Assembly: GCA_036785705.1 (NCBI GenBank)
Contig: JAWUZG010000018.1
Coordinates: 9,335,501 to 9,399,500 of the forward strand
Origin: Acanthornis magna
Taxonomy: Eukaryota; Chordata; Aves; Passeriformes; Acanthizidae
Direction of reading: 5' to 3'
Length of the DNA stretch: 64,000 nucleotides
Shown: in pieces, positions 1-12,852 of the stretch
Numbering within the stretch: the stretch's first letter is position 1
Layout of the letters: each line of letters starts with the position of its first letter
The notes under the pieces: model-generated
Databases searched by the model: none
The model's input: the letters and a program-made list of their open reading frames with translations, nothing else
Told to the model about the DNA's origin: nothing
Position numbers and translations under genes: made by a program

Positions 1-1140
1 CAAAAAAGCAGAGGGAGAGAAAGTGTAGATGCATGAAATTATTCTCTTTTTCATGTCCAATGTTATGACTAAGGAAATAAAAAGGGCCCCAACCATTTTG
101 AAGAGGTAGAAGGGACAAGAAGACTCACCTGTTCTACCTTTGAAATGATCCACTGAAGTCAGGTGGGTATCACTCTGAGATACTTCCATGGGAATAAACC
201 CAGATTACACTTTTTCAGGATGCACACACTGAGAAACAAGAGCGTTTGTCCACTGCTAAATGAGCACAGGAAGAGAAGATTTACTTATACGAAAACCACA
301 AAAATATTTTCACTGCCTTTTAACCCAGAACCCAGGGAAGCCCTAGGAATCCCCTTTCTCTTTAGACCGGCTCAAGCAGTGCTACACTGTGTACATCAGC
401 AATCAGCAAAGGTGCCTTCATCAGCATTGACAGTCAGAAGTGCATTTTTAAATCTCCCAACCATTTCCCCATCACGTGTTTTGATTTCCACAAGAGACCT
501 GTCTCAGAGCACACGATTCAGACCTCTTTCAGGTGGAGACAAACCCAGAGATGTGCTTCAGCCACTAACGAGCATTCAGCCAGCAGGACCAGGCTGCTGC
601 TAGCACGAAGTCCCCAAAACCACACGTAGCACAGAGGTCAGTGCAGGTCATTTCGCTCGGCAGATCCACTCCTAATGGAGCACGCCACTTGCTAATGTAG
701 AAAGAGCCATGTTCAACCACTGCACAAAGGGACAATGACAAGTGGGGACAAGGCTGATTATAGTCAGCCAAAATCAACTGTCAAGCCCTAACAAGCTTGT
801 GATGAAGTACAGCTAATGTAATTATCACCTTAGGGTCCACAGAGAAGGGCACTGATAGAGTAGAAGACAAATGGGCTAGTAAGCAAGAGTCAGAGTAAAA
901 AGCGAGGATTCCCAAACTGAAGGCTGTGATCAAGTCAGCTGTGTGGTGACAGAGAGGAAAACTGCAGTTAGTAAAAACGTAAGGTAATGCAGCCCACAGA
1001 ATGTAAGAGAGCAGCTGCTTGAGTAAGGAACACAAAGCCCATTGTTTATGTTAAATAACATAAATAGAAACTGCTAATTCCTTAATTCCTTTGACAGAAA
1101 TAACTATTAGGAGACCCATCTTTCTTTAAATTCTCTCTTC
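1..1140. other. Unique AT-rich stretch, no gene seen
   Basis: No coding signal, RNA gene or repeat was recognised. A 146-codon plus-strand frame at 163-603 matches no family I know and has no supporting context, so I treat it as chance. Around 148-165 there is a faint resemblance to the short hairpin-type amniote repeats described further along, too weak to call. Confidence 0.5.
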
Positions 1141-1164
1141 TTACTCCTGATCTTACTCCTGATC
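1141..1164 (+). repeat. Perfect 12-bp tandem duplication
   Basis: The unit ttactcctgatc occurs twice head to tail without a mismatch. It is a likely replication-slippage product and a candidate length polymorphism. No function is implied. Confidence 0.85.
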
Positions 1165-3711
1165 TCATATTATATTTTCATCATGAAGGCAACAAGTTTT
1201 TCTCTACAATTCCCAAGACAGGGATGATGGGTTTTGCTGTTGACATTACTAGTGAACCACACATGAATTCATAACAGCTCCCACAACCAAAGCAGACCAC
1301 GTAAGAAATTACCCTCACAAAAACATCTTTTTTGCTTGATATCTGATACCATAAACCTGTTACTTCCCTCGTGGGTCAGAGGTGTTTGAGGAAAAACTAA
1401 ACAGACAAGAATTTCTAAGGAAAGAAAAAAGTACAGTTTCTACTGGGAAACTTTTAATTTTTTTATTACATTATAAAGAAGACAAGAAAACAAACCCTAA
1501 AGCATTGTATTTGAAGGTCACCCTTAAAGAGTAAATAACAATTATATATACATCAACATACTGAGTTTTGCATATCACGATGTTCCTCAGTTCATCCATC
1601 TTTCATACTGAGGGGACTCATCCATCATCTAGTCATACACAAGCCTGTCATATGGGGGTGATAGAAGTTATCTTCAAGGTAACTCACTGACGCTTCTTAA
1701 TTAAATATCTTGAAATATTGCATACTATTTTCCTGTGCCACCACTGGAGACAATGGTAATTACATGGTGATTCCCAGAAACATTTTATGAAACCTCAATT
1801 ATTGTGCAACTAGCTGGATTTGACATTAATGCTACTAGTCTACAATAAATTATTTGTAGTAAAATATCTGAAACATTCAGCCACCTTTTCTGAGTTATCC
1901 AAGACTGTCCGTTCTCCAAAGTTACTCAGATTGTTTTTGCAAAATATCCAGTGACTAGATATTTGAAAAATTTCTAATGATTTTGACTGGGTGATTTCCA
2001 AGGTAACAACTAGTTGCAACACATCCTTAAAACACAGCCATCCTAAATTAATAAATCTTATAAACATTCATAAGATGCATGCATTCAAGGACACAAATTC
2101 CTCGCATTTCCATTGCCTTCCTTCCCAAAAGGCATAAGGATGTAGCAAGTGTTGCTTTATTAGACAAATATAGGGCCTGATCTGCAGCATCCAGAGCCTG
2201 CCAAAAGGCTATGCATTTCTAGATTTCCAAGTATGAGAGTGGTTTATATTTCTGCCTGTCCAACTCCTTCATGAAATTTTGGTGCAAAACATAACTTCTT
2301 CCACAGAACTGACAGCCATAAAGCATTTTTAAAAATATAAGTACTCTTGTCCCACTGCAAATCTGATCATTTGGTGAGCATTGTTTAATATGCCCATTCC
2401 ATTCACCACATCTGTTTATGTTGGTGCTATTTCTGACCATGCAATTTATTATGTTTGTTACAAATGGATCTTGCAATTTCTCCGGAGTTTTCTTCCTGCT
2501 GTGTCTTCCACTGACAAGGGCGGTTCATCCCAGGGTGTGTCACAGACAAGGTGCTTTCTGGAAAGACAAGCAATGGATGAGGGAGTTCAGACAGAAATTA
2601 GCAGACAAGGACAACATGAAACTTATTTTAAAACTTTGAAATAGTTCTGTACTCCTAAAATTCAAAATCTCATTTTATCCCCTCATTTTCACTAATTATA
2701 ATTGCAGGACGTAAATCCACACTAGTGTCCCCCAGGGTGTCCTCCAGATATTTTGCTTCCATGTCCTGTGAGGCTATTTTCTCCTTTCAGTTTTCATCTC
2801 TCTTATTCTCTCTAACTCCTGCTATTTGCTTTACCACTTCTCTGCTAAGCTCGAGGTCCCAGCAGACTTTCCCCTTCCAGTTCTTTATTTGCTTTAATAT
2901 GCTTCTTGCCTGAAAAAAAGTTATCTGGTTTTCTCCACTTCTACTAATTTTCTCCTTCTCTTCATCCTAAACATCACTATTTCCTGAAGCACATTAAGCC
3001 AGCTGAATATTTAACTGCCACAATGCAGTCTCAGCTATGCACTGCATTTTTCTTCTCATTCCCTTTTTCAAATGTTTCAGCGTTTTCCTGCTTCATGTCT
3101 GACTTACCAATTTAAAAACATCCCCACCACCGTTGACCCTGGCAAATGAGGATATTAAAACACTTCTGCATTGACTGTGGATGCTCTGCCCTGGTCACTC
3201 AGCCATCAATCGGGAAACACAACCATCATGCTTCTCCAGATCCTGCACACAGCTTAGGGGGCTCTCTCTGACTTTTATCAATATTGCCCATCCCTGGAAA
3301 TCCTTAAAAGACAACAGCCATTTTTTTGAAGCATCTAGATGTTTTCTCTGCTAAGGCAGTCGCACTCTGTGCTCCTAATCCCAGTACCTTTGCCAGGGTG
3401 TCTGCTTTCACTTAACACAGTGCACCATCGTTTACTTCACAGAGCGCAGGCAGGGAATACTTATCACCTGCAGAAGTGTTCTGATCATTTCCTTCTGACA
3501 TTTTATGCTATTAAGTGGCACAAACTATGATGAAATGTCATCATTCAAATACAGCAACAAAACGAAGCTGACTCCAAACATGAGCTGACTACAGAGTGTG
3601 TGGAAAACACCCCCACTTTATCAGCAAATAGTAGAAAAGTAGTTGATAATTTATGTCATAGCATTCAAAGTTTCTGAAGTCATACATTATTCATGGAAAA
3701 AGTCATCCACT
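1165..3711. other. Unique stretch with a pyrimidine-rich patch, no gene seen
   Basis: AT-rich sequence with a pyrimidine-rich patch on the plus strand at about 2700-2990. The patch holds several splice-acceptor-like strings (for example ttctcctttcag near 2787), but no recognisable exon follows. Open frames here are all under 90 codons and resemble nothing known. Confidence 0.5.
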
Positions 3712-3732
3712 TGTGTCTTTAAAAAAGACACA
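3712..3732. repeat. Perfect short inverted repeat
   Basis: Arms tgtgtcttt (3712-3720) and aaagacaca (3724-3732) are exact reverse complements around a 3-nt loop. On RNA this would be a small hairpin. No U-run or neighbouring gene supports a terminator or other role, so it is reported only as structure. Confidence 0.8.
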
Positions 3733-6700
3733 TTAAAAAGTACAATGTTAAAAATAGATGGCATTTTATTGGAGATCATAATTATTTAAAAAGTTGGCAA
3801 CCAGGCTTTTTAGTTCCTAAAATGACCTTTCAAGATGAAATGAGGAAAAGAAAAGCTTCTCTGAAGAAGAAGCTATGAAAAACTCCAGTACATAAAGAAG
3901 GCATTTACCTTTAATCTGAATTTTAGTATATTCTCAAATGAGAACAGCGACCAGTAAAATCTTATTCTGAAGTACTTCTAAATAGCAGTGTAGGTCTGCT
4001 GAATGACAGAATTTGTAATCTTGTTGTGACCAAAATCGTCATGATACATCTGTAATTTGGAAATGCAAACTTTGGCTGGACGGTAAATGAGAAATGCACA
4101 AATACATTGAAGATGATAAACATGAGCAGAGAGCAATCCCTGAGTACCATTTACTTGTCTCAGTGATGCCACATATATTATCAGTAAACAGATTCGTTTT
4201 CATTTCCCTTAATCAGTGTTCACTCTTCTGCTTACTTTCCTCCTAAGCAAAAACCATGTGAAAATATTGGTAATGTTACAACTTAAATCAACAGTAAAAG
4301 CATAATTAGAAGTGGACAAATACCTGGACAAAATTACCCAGGAAAGCAGTTGGCAATTCTGCACTACCTTTGGAGTGACTCCTCCCTGCACTTGTTTCAT
4401 TTTTTCAGAGCTCTGTCGTGTGTGGTCAGTCTCTGGTGCAGGTGCTGCCACCCCAGGTGTGACCTTCTACATCATTCACTGGGCAAGACCCCAGGGTGGA
4501 TGAAGGAGAGAAACCACTGGCCATGGGATGACCAGGATGGCGTGCAAGGTATGACGACAACTGATTACTCAATCTTTTGCCTTTATTCTTTTCCTGCCTA
4601 AAGCAGTCAGCTCCTCAGAGGTGTTGCAGAAGAGGCAGACCTCAAAGAGCGCTAGAATGCACAGCAAAAGGAAGCAGCGAGGTCCCTTGTTAAGGCCAAC
4701 TCCAGGAAAGCATCCTTGTTCAGAAAGGATGTTAAGTGCCTTGTTAAATCCTGTTGAGGCTGGTGGGACCAAAGAAAAAATGCTCAAAGTTAAGCACATT
4801 GTTAAATGCTTTCTAGGCTTGAACTATTACTGCTTTTCTGACTAGTGCCGTGTTCTTGGAGGCCATTTCATTCCTTGGAGGCAGTGCAAAGAGAGGCACA
4901 AGGCTCTTGTCTCTGCAAGGAAGGGATAACTCTTTGCCCCAGTGCACTTCTCCTCTGTGTTAAGCGAGTTCCAGAGAAGAAACCAAGTATTTCACCTGTA
5001 TTTAAATTTATTCTCCTGTTTATGTTAAACAAATCTAAATCAATGCATTAATTACATAACTACTTCGCTCTGGAGCAGTTGCCTCCTGTTTACAGCTGAC
5101 TAAATGGGAGCTGAGAACTTCGTAACAGAGCAACTTCAAAAACAAATGAGAAGAACAGAGGTGCAATGAGCAACCCACTGGCTCCAAAGAGAGCTGACTT
5201 ATAGAAAGATAAATCTGGGACACAATCAGCATGTTCACAAAATTCAGTCTCCTGCTGGATAACTAAAAGGAGCTATATTGCCTAGTGAATGTCTAATATC
5301 CCTATTAACAGCAGTGATCAGGGTAGCAAGCTCTGCAGGCAGTAGAAACAATATGCAAGCAGTAGGCACAGCATGTGTGGCTACAAACAGATATTACAAC
5401 AGCAGAATAATAACTTTAACCTCTGCCTTCAAAAAATACCACAAATTCTATAGGTCATTATTCACAGGAAACATTCTGCATGAAAAAGTATAAACATTGC
5501 TTTAATGCAACAATATTGCATTGTCAGCTCTTGGTAACAGGTTTAATTTTAACTCAGGAAAGCCACAAAAACAAATCAAGCTTTTTGTGTCCCTTTGCAT
5601 TCTTACGGTTACAAATGAGATTTCCAGCAGCTTAAATTCCAGTGTATGGTGGCTGCACATTGAATCATTAATTACCTACCTTCTGGTAGAAAAAAAAAAA
5701 ATCAGATTGAAACCCTAAGCTGCGGTTTGTATCTTTTTAAAGAAATCCCATCTGTTAGTTTCTACTCCAGAATATATAGAAATGCTTGCCTGAGGGGAAA
5801 AAGCCCTACAACTAAAAATGTCATTGCAGTAGTAGGAGATGGGGTTACCTCCCACTATGTTTTAAATTCAGTGCGGCAGTTCTGGCCCTCAAACCCATCT
5901 TGTGCAGTGACAGGTCTGAGCTGCAATATTGAACTTGCGCAGGTTTGGGGAGCCAAAACTTTATGCTCCTTAGCATAGGTCAAAGCACAGCTAAAAAAAT
6001 TCCTGTAGGGAGTGGTTAGGGAAAAAGGGCAGATGAAACAAAAGGGCACTTACGCTCTGTGTGAGAACATGAGGCTTTGAAAACATAAAGAAAACATTAT
6101 CATTTTCAAACAAAGAAGAAACTTTCTCCTGGTATTTGTGTTGGTGTCTGTGCCAGGGAGAATGCTGAGCACTCAAGGGTCTCTTTGCTGGGCACCACGT
6201 GAGCACACCAGTAGATAGTCCCATCTTTGGAAAGTTTTCAGTCCAGGCCCTTTCCTTCTCTGCCTTTTGCACATATTAAGTTATGCCTCCTCATTTAATG
6301 GCAAAGAAGTGCTGTCAAACTAGATAAAGCAAAATGCCTGCTGTGCTTACCATCCCTTTCAGAACACATTTTATAATCCACAACAATAAAGTGTAATTTA
6401 TGCATTTTTATCAAACTCTGCATTATTTTAATAACATCTGCAAAGATCAGATTGCAATATGCTCTGGAAGATATTGTTTTGCCCTGAGTTCATAAAATGT
6501 TATATTTTCCAGTTAAATCTCCTGCCACAATTTCATCTGCAGTTATGAGTAATTTTTTATCTATTTTGCCAGATCTTGTTTTGAGTAGTAAGAGTTCTCA
6601 AAGCCAGATGATTTGCAAAACTTCCTTCAGTTGTCTGTGAATATTGATTTAAAGCAGGACAGAATCAATGACCATGGCTCATTTATTGGGCATCTTTCTT

Positions 6701-8651
6701 AAAAGGACATATGTAAAGGAGGCATGAATAAAACGGTCTTTTAATATATTTAAGTAAGCCCTGCTGTGATGGAGGACTGTGCCCAAATGAAAGCTTTTCC
6801 AAATTTTCTATAGAGTGTGCTAAAAAAGATTTCCCACTGAAAAATAGACTATCTGCTGCTCCCACGAGCATTTTTTCTCTTATGAGAGAACATCAGGCAC
6901 CTGGAGTAACCACTTGGATCGGTTCAACAGTGAACATCCTTCATCCCTGTCCAAATTACTGCGATATCTCAACACTTTCTCACACTTTCATGCACTGATC
7001 AGACTTCCAGGGACTATCCCCACTTTCTCAGTATTCTCCTGTTCCAAGCTCCTGAAGCAGACTGTGGAAAGTGTCTGAGGTCAATGGTTGTTAGCAAAGT
7101 GGCCAGGTCATTTCCATAAAAGACAGAGGTGCTGGTAATTTGCAGTTCTGCTCAGACAAAACCATCTGGGACTAAAAGAATGCTTGCTCTTGGATCTATA
7201 ATTCAGGCAAGGAGGTTTTCAGCAAAACCTGTGTAGAAGCCAAAGCTGCTTTTGCAATGAAAACCTGCCCAGGGCAAGTAGCCACCTCTCATTTCCTAAG
7301 CAAAATCCATTGTCCTCCAACTGGTCTTCCAGGGAATGATCAGAACTAAACAGACCCATCCTTTATTTGGGGCTATTTAGCCAGAGCTGCAGAGTGAACC
7401 TATCAGGATTTTCCTTCTGATGTCAGTCAGGACTCCACCAGAGCACTAACATTAGAGGCCTGTGGCATGCTAGACTAACAATAATGTATTAAACTGATCA
7501 GTTCACTCCTGTCTCACTTCCCCCACTCCCCATCATTAATCTGACACTGCAGCAACCATGAACCCTACTTGGGAGACCAGGTGTTGTTCCCACACTAGTG
7601 TGCATACACTGAATTTGCGCTAGTAATTGAGGAAGGATTAGCTGGTAGTTTGCACTAACCACTGAGACAACTTCCAAAAAAAAAGCTGCTTATTAAAGAG
7701 GTAGTTAAGACAGCTGCTTTGCTTTATGACTCACACACAAACAAGTATAGGACTTTTTATTGTACTAGAAACTGTAAGAATTGTACAGCTAATGTTATCT
7801 TCAAGGAAATGATATTAGGAATTTTTGAACCACTGGAAATATGAACCCAAAACCTTTTCTTGCCCTTTTAGATATGTTCTACACACTTCTTTCATTCTTT
7901 TGAATCATAAAAAACCACACATAAATATGTTCGTAAAGAGGTAATTCCATCCCTGGGTTCGGAGACCTGTAAACCAAGGCAACGTCTCTTTCCTTACAAA
8001 CCTCTTAAGATCAAGTTATACAGCTAGACATGGTTGAACATATATTTGTGGTTAAGTCCATTTAAAATTATTTGGGGATAGGAAAATATATTTGGAATGT
8101 ACTGCTGGTATCCAAAAATGTAAAGTTATAATATCCCAATGGTATAAAAAAAGAGAGAGTAGGAATTTATATTAGGCAGTATACTGCAACAAGATCTCAC
8201 AGGCCTAGAGCAGGAGTAGGTTAAAAGTGGAATAGTGCTAGGGGAGGCGAGGTAGAAGATGAGTTTATGAGGTGACAACTCTATTTTGCCTAAGCTTGTC
8301 TGGAGGTGAATGGAGAAAAGAGCTCTCCAAAGGGGCTTCAGTATTTCAAAATGCATTTGTGCTCCTAACCAGGTTTGACCTGTCCATGGGCAAGAAGGCG
8401 AGGCTGGCTCAGGGGACATACCAGGAGCACCAGAGAGAAGATCTGCAGAAACACCTACCAGGAGAACATTGGAATTCAGGGGAGAGGGGGAAAACTGAAC
8501 AGATACAGGTATAAATACGCTTACTGCCAACTGTAAATGGCCTCCATTGTTCCTGATCCCACTCCTTTATTCTCTCCATAAAAAAATTATGAGACCCAAC
8601 TATTCATACAGCATTTCCAGAAATTTAATAGACCGTATAGATTAAACTCTG
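3733..8651. other. Long unique stretch, no gene seen
   Basis: AT-rich single-copy-looking DNA. A 12-A run sits at 5690-5701. The part at about 6360-6560 is AT-rich, low in simple repeats and rich in TAAT and ATTA cores, as in many vertebrate conserved noncoding elements, but that is only an impression. No open frame resembles a protein. Confidence 0.45.
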
Positions 8652-8715
8652 AGGGCCAAGCACTGGTGTCAGATACACCCAATGAAATCCCATCTGAGAA
8701 CAGAATTTGGCTCAG
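8652..8715. repeat. Possible relic of a palindromic amniote interspersed repeat
   Basis: The pieces cactggtgtc, ccaatgaaatcccat and gagaacagaatttggctcag occur in the order I remember from a short, widely dispersed hairpin-type repeat of reptile and bird genomes. Divergence is high and the match rests on recall, so this is a weak call. Confidence 0.25.
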
Positions 8716-8879
8716 AGTCAGCAGGCAAATGAAAGGTTTTTTTCTACTTTCAGAAGAAACCCAAGTATGTAAAGTTTATAGGCGCTAGTAGGAGAATAAA
8801 TCAATTTAAGTCCATGTCACACCATTCTTTACAGTTTTGTAACAAGGTGTACTTTGTTAGATTTTAATCTGCATACATT

Positions 8880-9230
8880 TGAGACAGCAAAGCTCTTCAA
8901 AATCATCTTTTAATGGCATCGCAATTTATAGACAGTAACTAATTTCAAACTTCATAGCACTTGGCTTTTATGATTATTTCAAATCATTTAAATGCAAATG
9001 AATTTCCAGAGAGAGAAAACATCAAATGCCCTTGAGTGGCAACATGTAATAGAACTGCGAGCAGAAATCACAGTAGGAATTTGAAGCAGTCTGATAGGGT
9101 TTGACGGGAGGTCTGTATAAAAGTGTTTGCCTAAATCCAATTTACATTTCATTTCACATTATATTCTATTTACCCATTTTGTCATTTTAATATGACTTAT
9201 TTACTTAATCCTGCTCTGAAATCCAATCTA
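8880..9230. promoter_or_regulatory. Candidate conserved noncoding element with an octamer motif
   Basis: An AT-rich stretch without simple repeats contains an exact POU-type octamer, atgcaaat, at 8992-8999, together with several homeodomain-type ATTA cores. Nothing in it is coding. The call as a regulatory element is inferred from base composition and motifs alone. Cross-species conservation would decide it. Confidence 0.25.
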
Positions 9231-11009
9231 CTATCAAGAGCAAATGTGGAATTCTGGTAAGGATAGGACTTACAGCAATTTTGCATTTTTGGACAATGGT
9301 AATATAGTTTCTAAAGTAGAGCTAGCTAGCTTTTCCCCCACAGTTAATAATGTTACAGTACCACGCAGCCAAAAACATTTGTGCATGCCTTAAATAATTA
9401 CACTTCTTTCAAGCTAAGCAATTGTTTGCCTACTGACAGAGTAATATTTCCTGGGAGGCATTGCTAAGCTACAGTACATACAAAATATTTGGACACAGAG
9501 TGCTGAGAAAGATCTGACCTCCCCTTAATGTGATTGTACTCAGAAGGATAAGAACTGTCCTGGAACTCCCCATTCAGCAGCAGTTACAACAAAGCATCAT
9601 GAGCTGGTTTCTTTGCAGCCAGATGGATTTGCAGGAGGCAGCAAGAGCTGGTCCACCTTTGGTTTTTGCTGTGCTTCTGGACCCAGCCACAGCTCATATT
9701 TTGGTATCATCCATCCCTCTGCCAACATGCAGCCTTTAGCTTAAGGAATGCACCTGAGATTAAAAATAGTAATTGTCCACGTGCGACTGCAAAGTGACCA
9801 AATGTATTCTGCCCTGCCCTACTCCAGTGCAAATTCTGCAATAGAGCAGGCTAAACCATGGCATTTAGTGTTTGTAGGCAGGCAGGGACGATGATGCCGT
9901 TTGCACAGCTTGCCAGGGGATTTGACCATCGTGTGGGTCAGCCTTACACATGTAACCAAGGTACACGTTTCTATTCTGAGGAAAGGAGAACTCAGTGACC
10001 AGGAAGACCCTAATTTCTCCAAATATCTTTTTTCCAGGTCCACTATTTGAATGAAAAGGCAAAAATACATCTCAAACCCATTAATTCTAGCAAAGGCTAT
10101 ACACAGTATCCCAAAGACCCCCTAGTCCTCAGGAGAGGAGAAAGGGAGACCATGGCTTTGTGGTGCTGTGGGTATCTGAACATTTTCTCATTTCCTAGAG
10201 ATGAACTGCACTACTTGAGACTACTGTAACAAAGTAAAAAAAATGTAGATCTCACGTATTTTTAAAATCTGTCTTTTTAAAGATAACAGAAGACACAAAT
10301 ACCTTCAGATATTCAGGGCTATTCATCATTCTGTGCCACACTTCCAGCACATAGTTTGCAGAAAGCCATGAATATTTTCATTTCTTATCAGATATAAATT
10401 ACTGATACAGTCAGTACAATGTTTCTTGGTGAAAACTCCTATAGTCAAGTAAACTGAGTGATGGATTTGAAGGAAAATAGGAGTAAAATATTGTGCTTGG
10501 GATAGAGAGATTACTAAAATTGTGCTATTCCAACAGTAGCCAATTTCACAATCAAGATGTCTTTTCTACTGCAAAGGCAATTTTTATGTCTCCTGCACAT
10601 AAATGTCACTCTTTTGTTTATTATGTGTTTCTTTTTCATTTATTTCATTAATTTTGTATATATTTTCTGTGAAAAGACTTCTAAGGAAGTACATTTGTCC
10701 TCTGTTTTGAGCAATTTGTCTTTTGCAAGGACGATATAACTGTGTGAAAGCAATAACACAAGGCCTTTTATCAAAAACTTATCAGCACTGTGCAAACAAC
10801 GAGGCAGTTCATTAGATTTGAATAAGCTAACTGCTGGGTTAGCTTTGGACCTACAGTTTGTCAGGTTAGGTGTTGGCTGTTTTATTTTTTCATTTTTCAA
10901 ATTTCTTGGAAAGGGTTACTCAGATAAAGACTGGCACATTGACTAGCAATGATCAAACAGTAACAAATCTTTAATAAAGATCTCGAATCTTTATTAGTAT
11001 TGGGTACAC
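9231..11009. other. Unique AT-rich stretch, no gene seen
   Basis: No repeat, RNA gene or convincing frame. At 10964-10997 the strings aatctttaataaag and aatctttattag form a small mixed direct and inverted repeat. Frames near 9530 and 10640 are short and unrelated to anything I recognise. Confidence 0.5.
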
Positions 11010-11400
11010 TTCTACCATCCAGCTCCCCAGCTGGCTCCCAGACCTTGGTGACTGATCCCTCTCGTTTCATCAGTGGGGCTTTGCTCACGCGCTCTGCCTG
11101 GGAAATTTCCTCTTGGAAAAACCCAGGATGAGGTCTAGCGGCACAGCCCTTTTCAGAGGCCACCCTCATTGAGCTGGATGGCCAGGCTGCAGAAAGTTTT
11201 ATTCCCTGTTCCCAGGTCTTTCCCAGGGCTCTCTGCCCACACACCTTCCCTTCCTTGTCCCCCAGCTGCACCCCTGGACATGCGGATTGGAGTGCTGCCC
11301 TGAGCAGCACAAACCCAGGGCAGCCAATGCCACTTCACCCGGCAGCAGGAGCCACCACATGCAGGGGTAGGACCAAGCACTGCAGACAAAGCCATTATTT
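11010..11400. other. GC-richer islet with overlapping chance frames
   Basis: Locally GC-richer than its surroundings, with only a few CpGs, so not a CpG island. The loss of AT-rich stop codons leaves overlapping open frames, the longest being 137 codons on the minus strand (10897-11310). They match no family I know and are best read as composition artefacts. Confidence 0.5.
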
Positions 11401-12771
11401 GCTGAGATCATCAAATCACAGTTTGCTGAGCTTTGCAAGGTACAGTTTTCTGTAAGGAGATGTCAGTCCCCTCACTGCGAGGTTATGCTGCGTAGAGGCC
11501 ATAAAGGGCATGTCCTCAAAGACACCTCTGGATCCTGACCTCAGTCTCTCTGGCTGTAAATAGTTTTAGATTTCACTCAGTTCTGCAGTGGTGAACGATT
11601 TGCACAGTGGTACCACTCAGCGACTTCAGGGAGCTGCCTCAGGTATTTGCTGTGTGCATAGAGCCAGGTGCCCACACAGGCAGGTGAAGTTTCTCAGTGA
11701 AGAGCTGAAATCCACTGCCATAAACCTTTTTAACAGTAAAAAACCCTCTTAATAAAATATGTGAAAACTATGTCAAAACCAAAATCTGTCAGGAAGCAAC
11801 ATAACTCATTTTTCCTTATTTACACACAATACTAAATTCCCTTTTTGATTTCACCCCTTTTCAACTACTTTTTTTCCATGGAGCAGTAGAATGCTTCTAG
11901 TAATACCTGAAAGCCCGTATTTTAACATTTATTTCCTTTTCCGCGACAGAATTAAGATTTTTCTTCCTGGAATGGTTGATAATATTTTCTGAATTTAGAC
12001 ATGGCTGTTACACGATAAAAGAAATAATAGAAAGTTTCGCTGCGAATTAGAAAGTGCAAAAAAACCCCTAGACTTTAGGCAATACACTTCATGCACTTAC
12101 AGTACACTTCAAAGCCAGGAAGCACCAGTGTTAACATAAGAGCAGTTGCTTTTCAGACATCTGATACCATTCTCCAAAACCTGCTGAGTGCACTGCTTTT
12201 TTTCCTATGTTTGTTAAACACCCCTTTCCCCGGATGACTTAGTATCAATAGGTCATTTTACCCACAACATAACCGCTTTGAACAAGTTCTATATTTTTAA
12301 AGCAAATACTTCAGTGCCTTTTATACTGATGGAAAGAAGGAAGAAAACACAACAATAATGCAATTGAACTACAATCTTAAAAAGCAGCATGGCTGAGAGG
12401 CAGATCTCTAGTTTTATGACTGGACAAAAACCAGAAGGAGAGGGGAGATGCTTCAGTCCTGTTTCTATCCACAGATTAAACATGATGTAGTAATAATAAA
12501 GATTGAAGAAAGATGTATCATATCAGGGCCAGAACGGAGCAAGTGTCCTACCTCACCACAGTGTGAAAATAAGGGACACACTTCCATACAGGACATATAC
12601 ACATCCCATGTGTATACTACATTATTTACAAAATATTCATTAACATTTCAAGCTGACATGAAAATTATTAGGTTGCGAAGAATATCAGTTAAGTGCTCTT
12701 CATTGCAAAGATTTCTGCAATGAGAAGACTACTGAGACTATGGGGAATTCACAAAACAGTTATTCACCTAG
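11401..12771. other. Unique AT-rich stretch, no gene seen
   Basis: AT-rich DNA with nothing recognised. Frames do not exceed about 90 codons. Confidence 0.5.
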
Positions 12772-12852
12772 AAAAAAAGATATTTAAAAATTTTAAAAAT
12801 ATATTCAAAATCTAGCTCTGTGTGTATGCTTGTGTGACTACACACACACACA
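12772..12852. repeat. A/T-rich run followed by opposed TG and CA tracts
   Basis: An A/T-only-like segment (about 12772-12810) is followed by a TG-rich tract (about 12819-12836) and, four bases on, a (AC)6 tract at 12840-12851. The TG and CA parts are complementary, so the region can fold on itself. This is low-complexity sequence with likely length variation. Confidence 0.7.

Noticed and set aside
148..165. cactgaagtcaggtggg as a hairpin-repeat relic
   Set aside because: Too short and diverged to separate from chance.
163..603. 146-codon plus-strand frame
   Set aside because: Unrecognised translation, no splice or promoter context, length within chance expectation.
2700..2990. Polypyrimidine tract with splice-acceptor-like sites
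   Set aside because: No exon with a matching donor and open frame follows.
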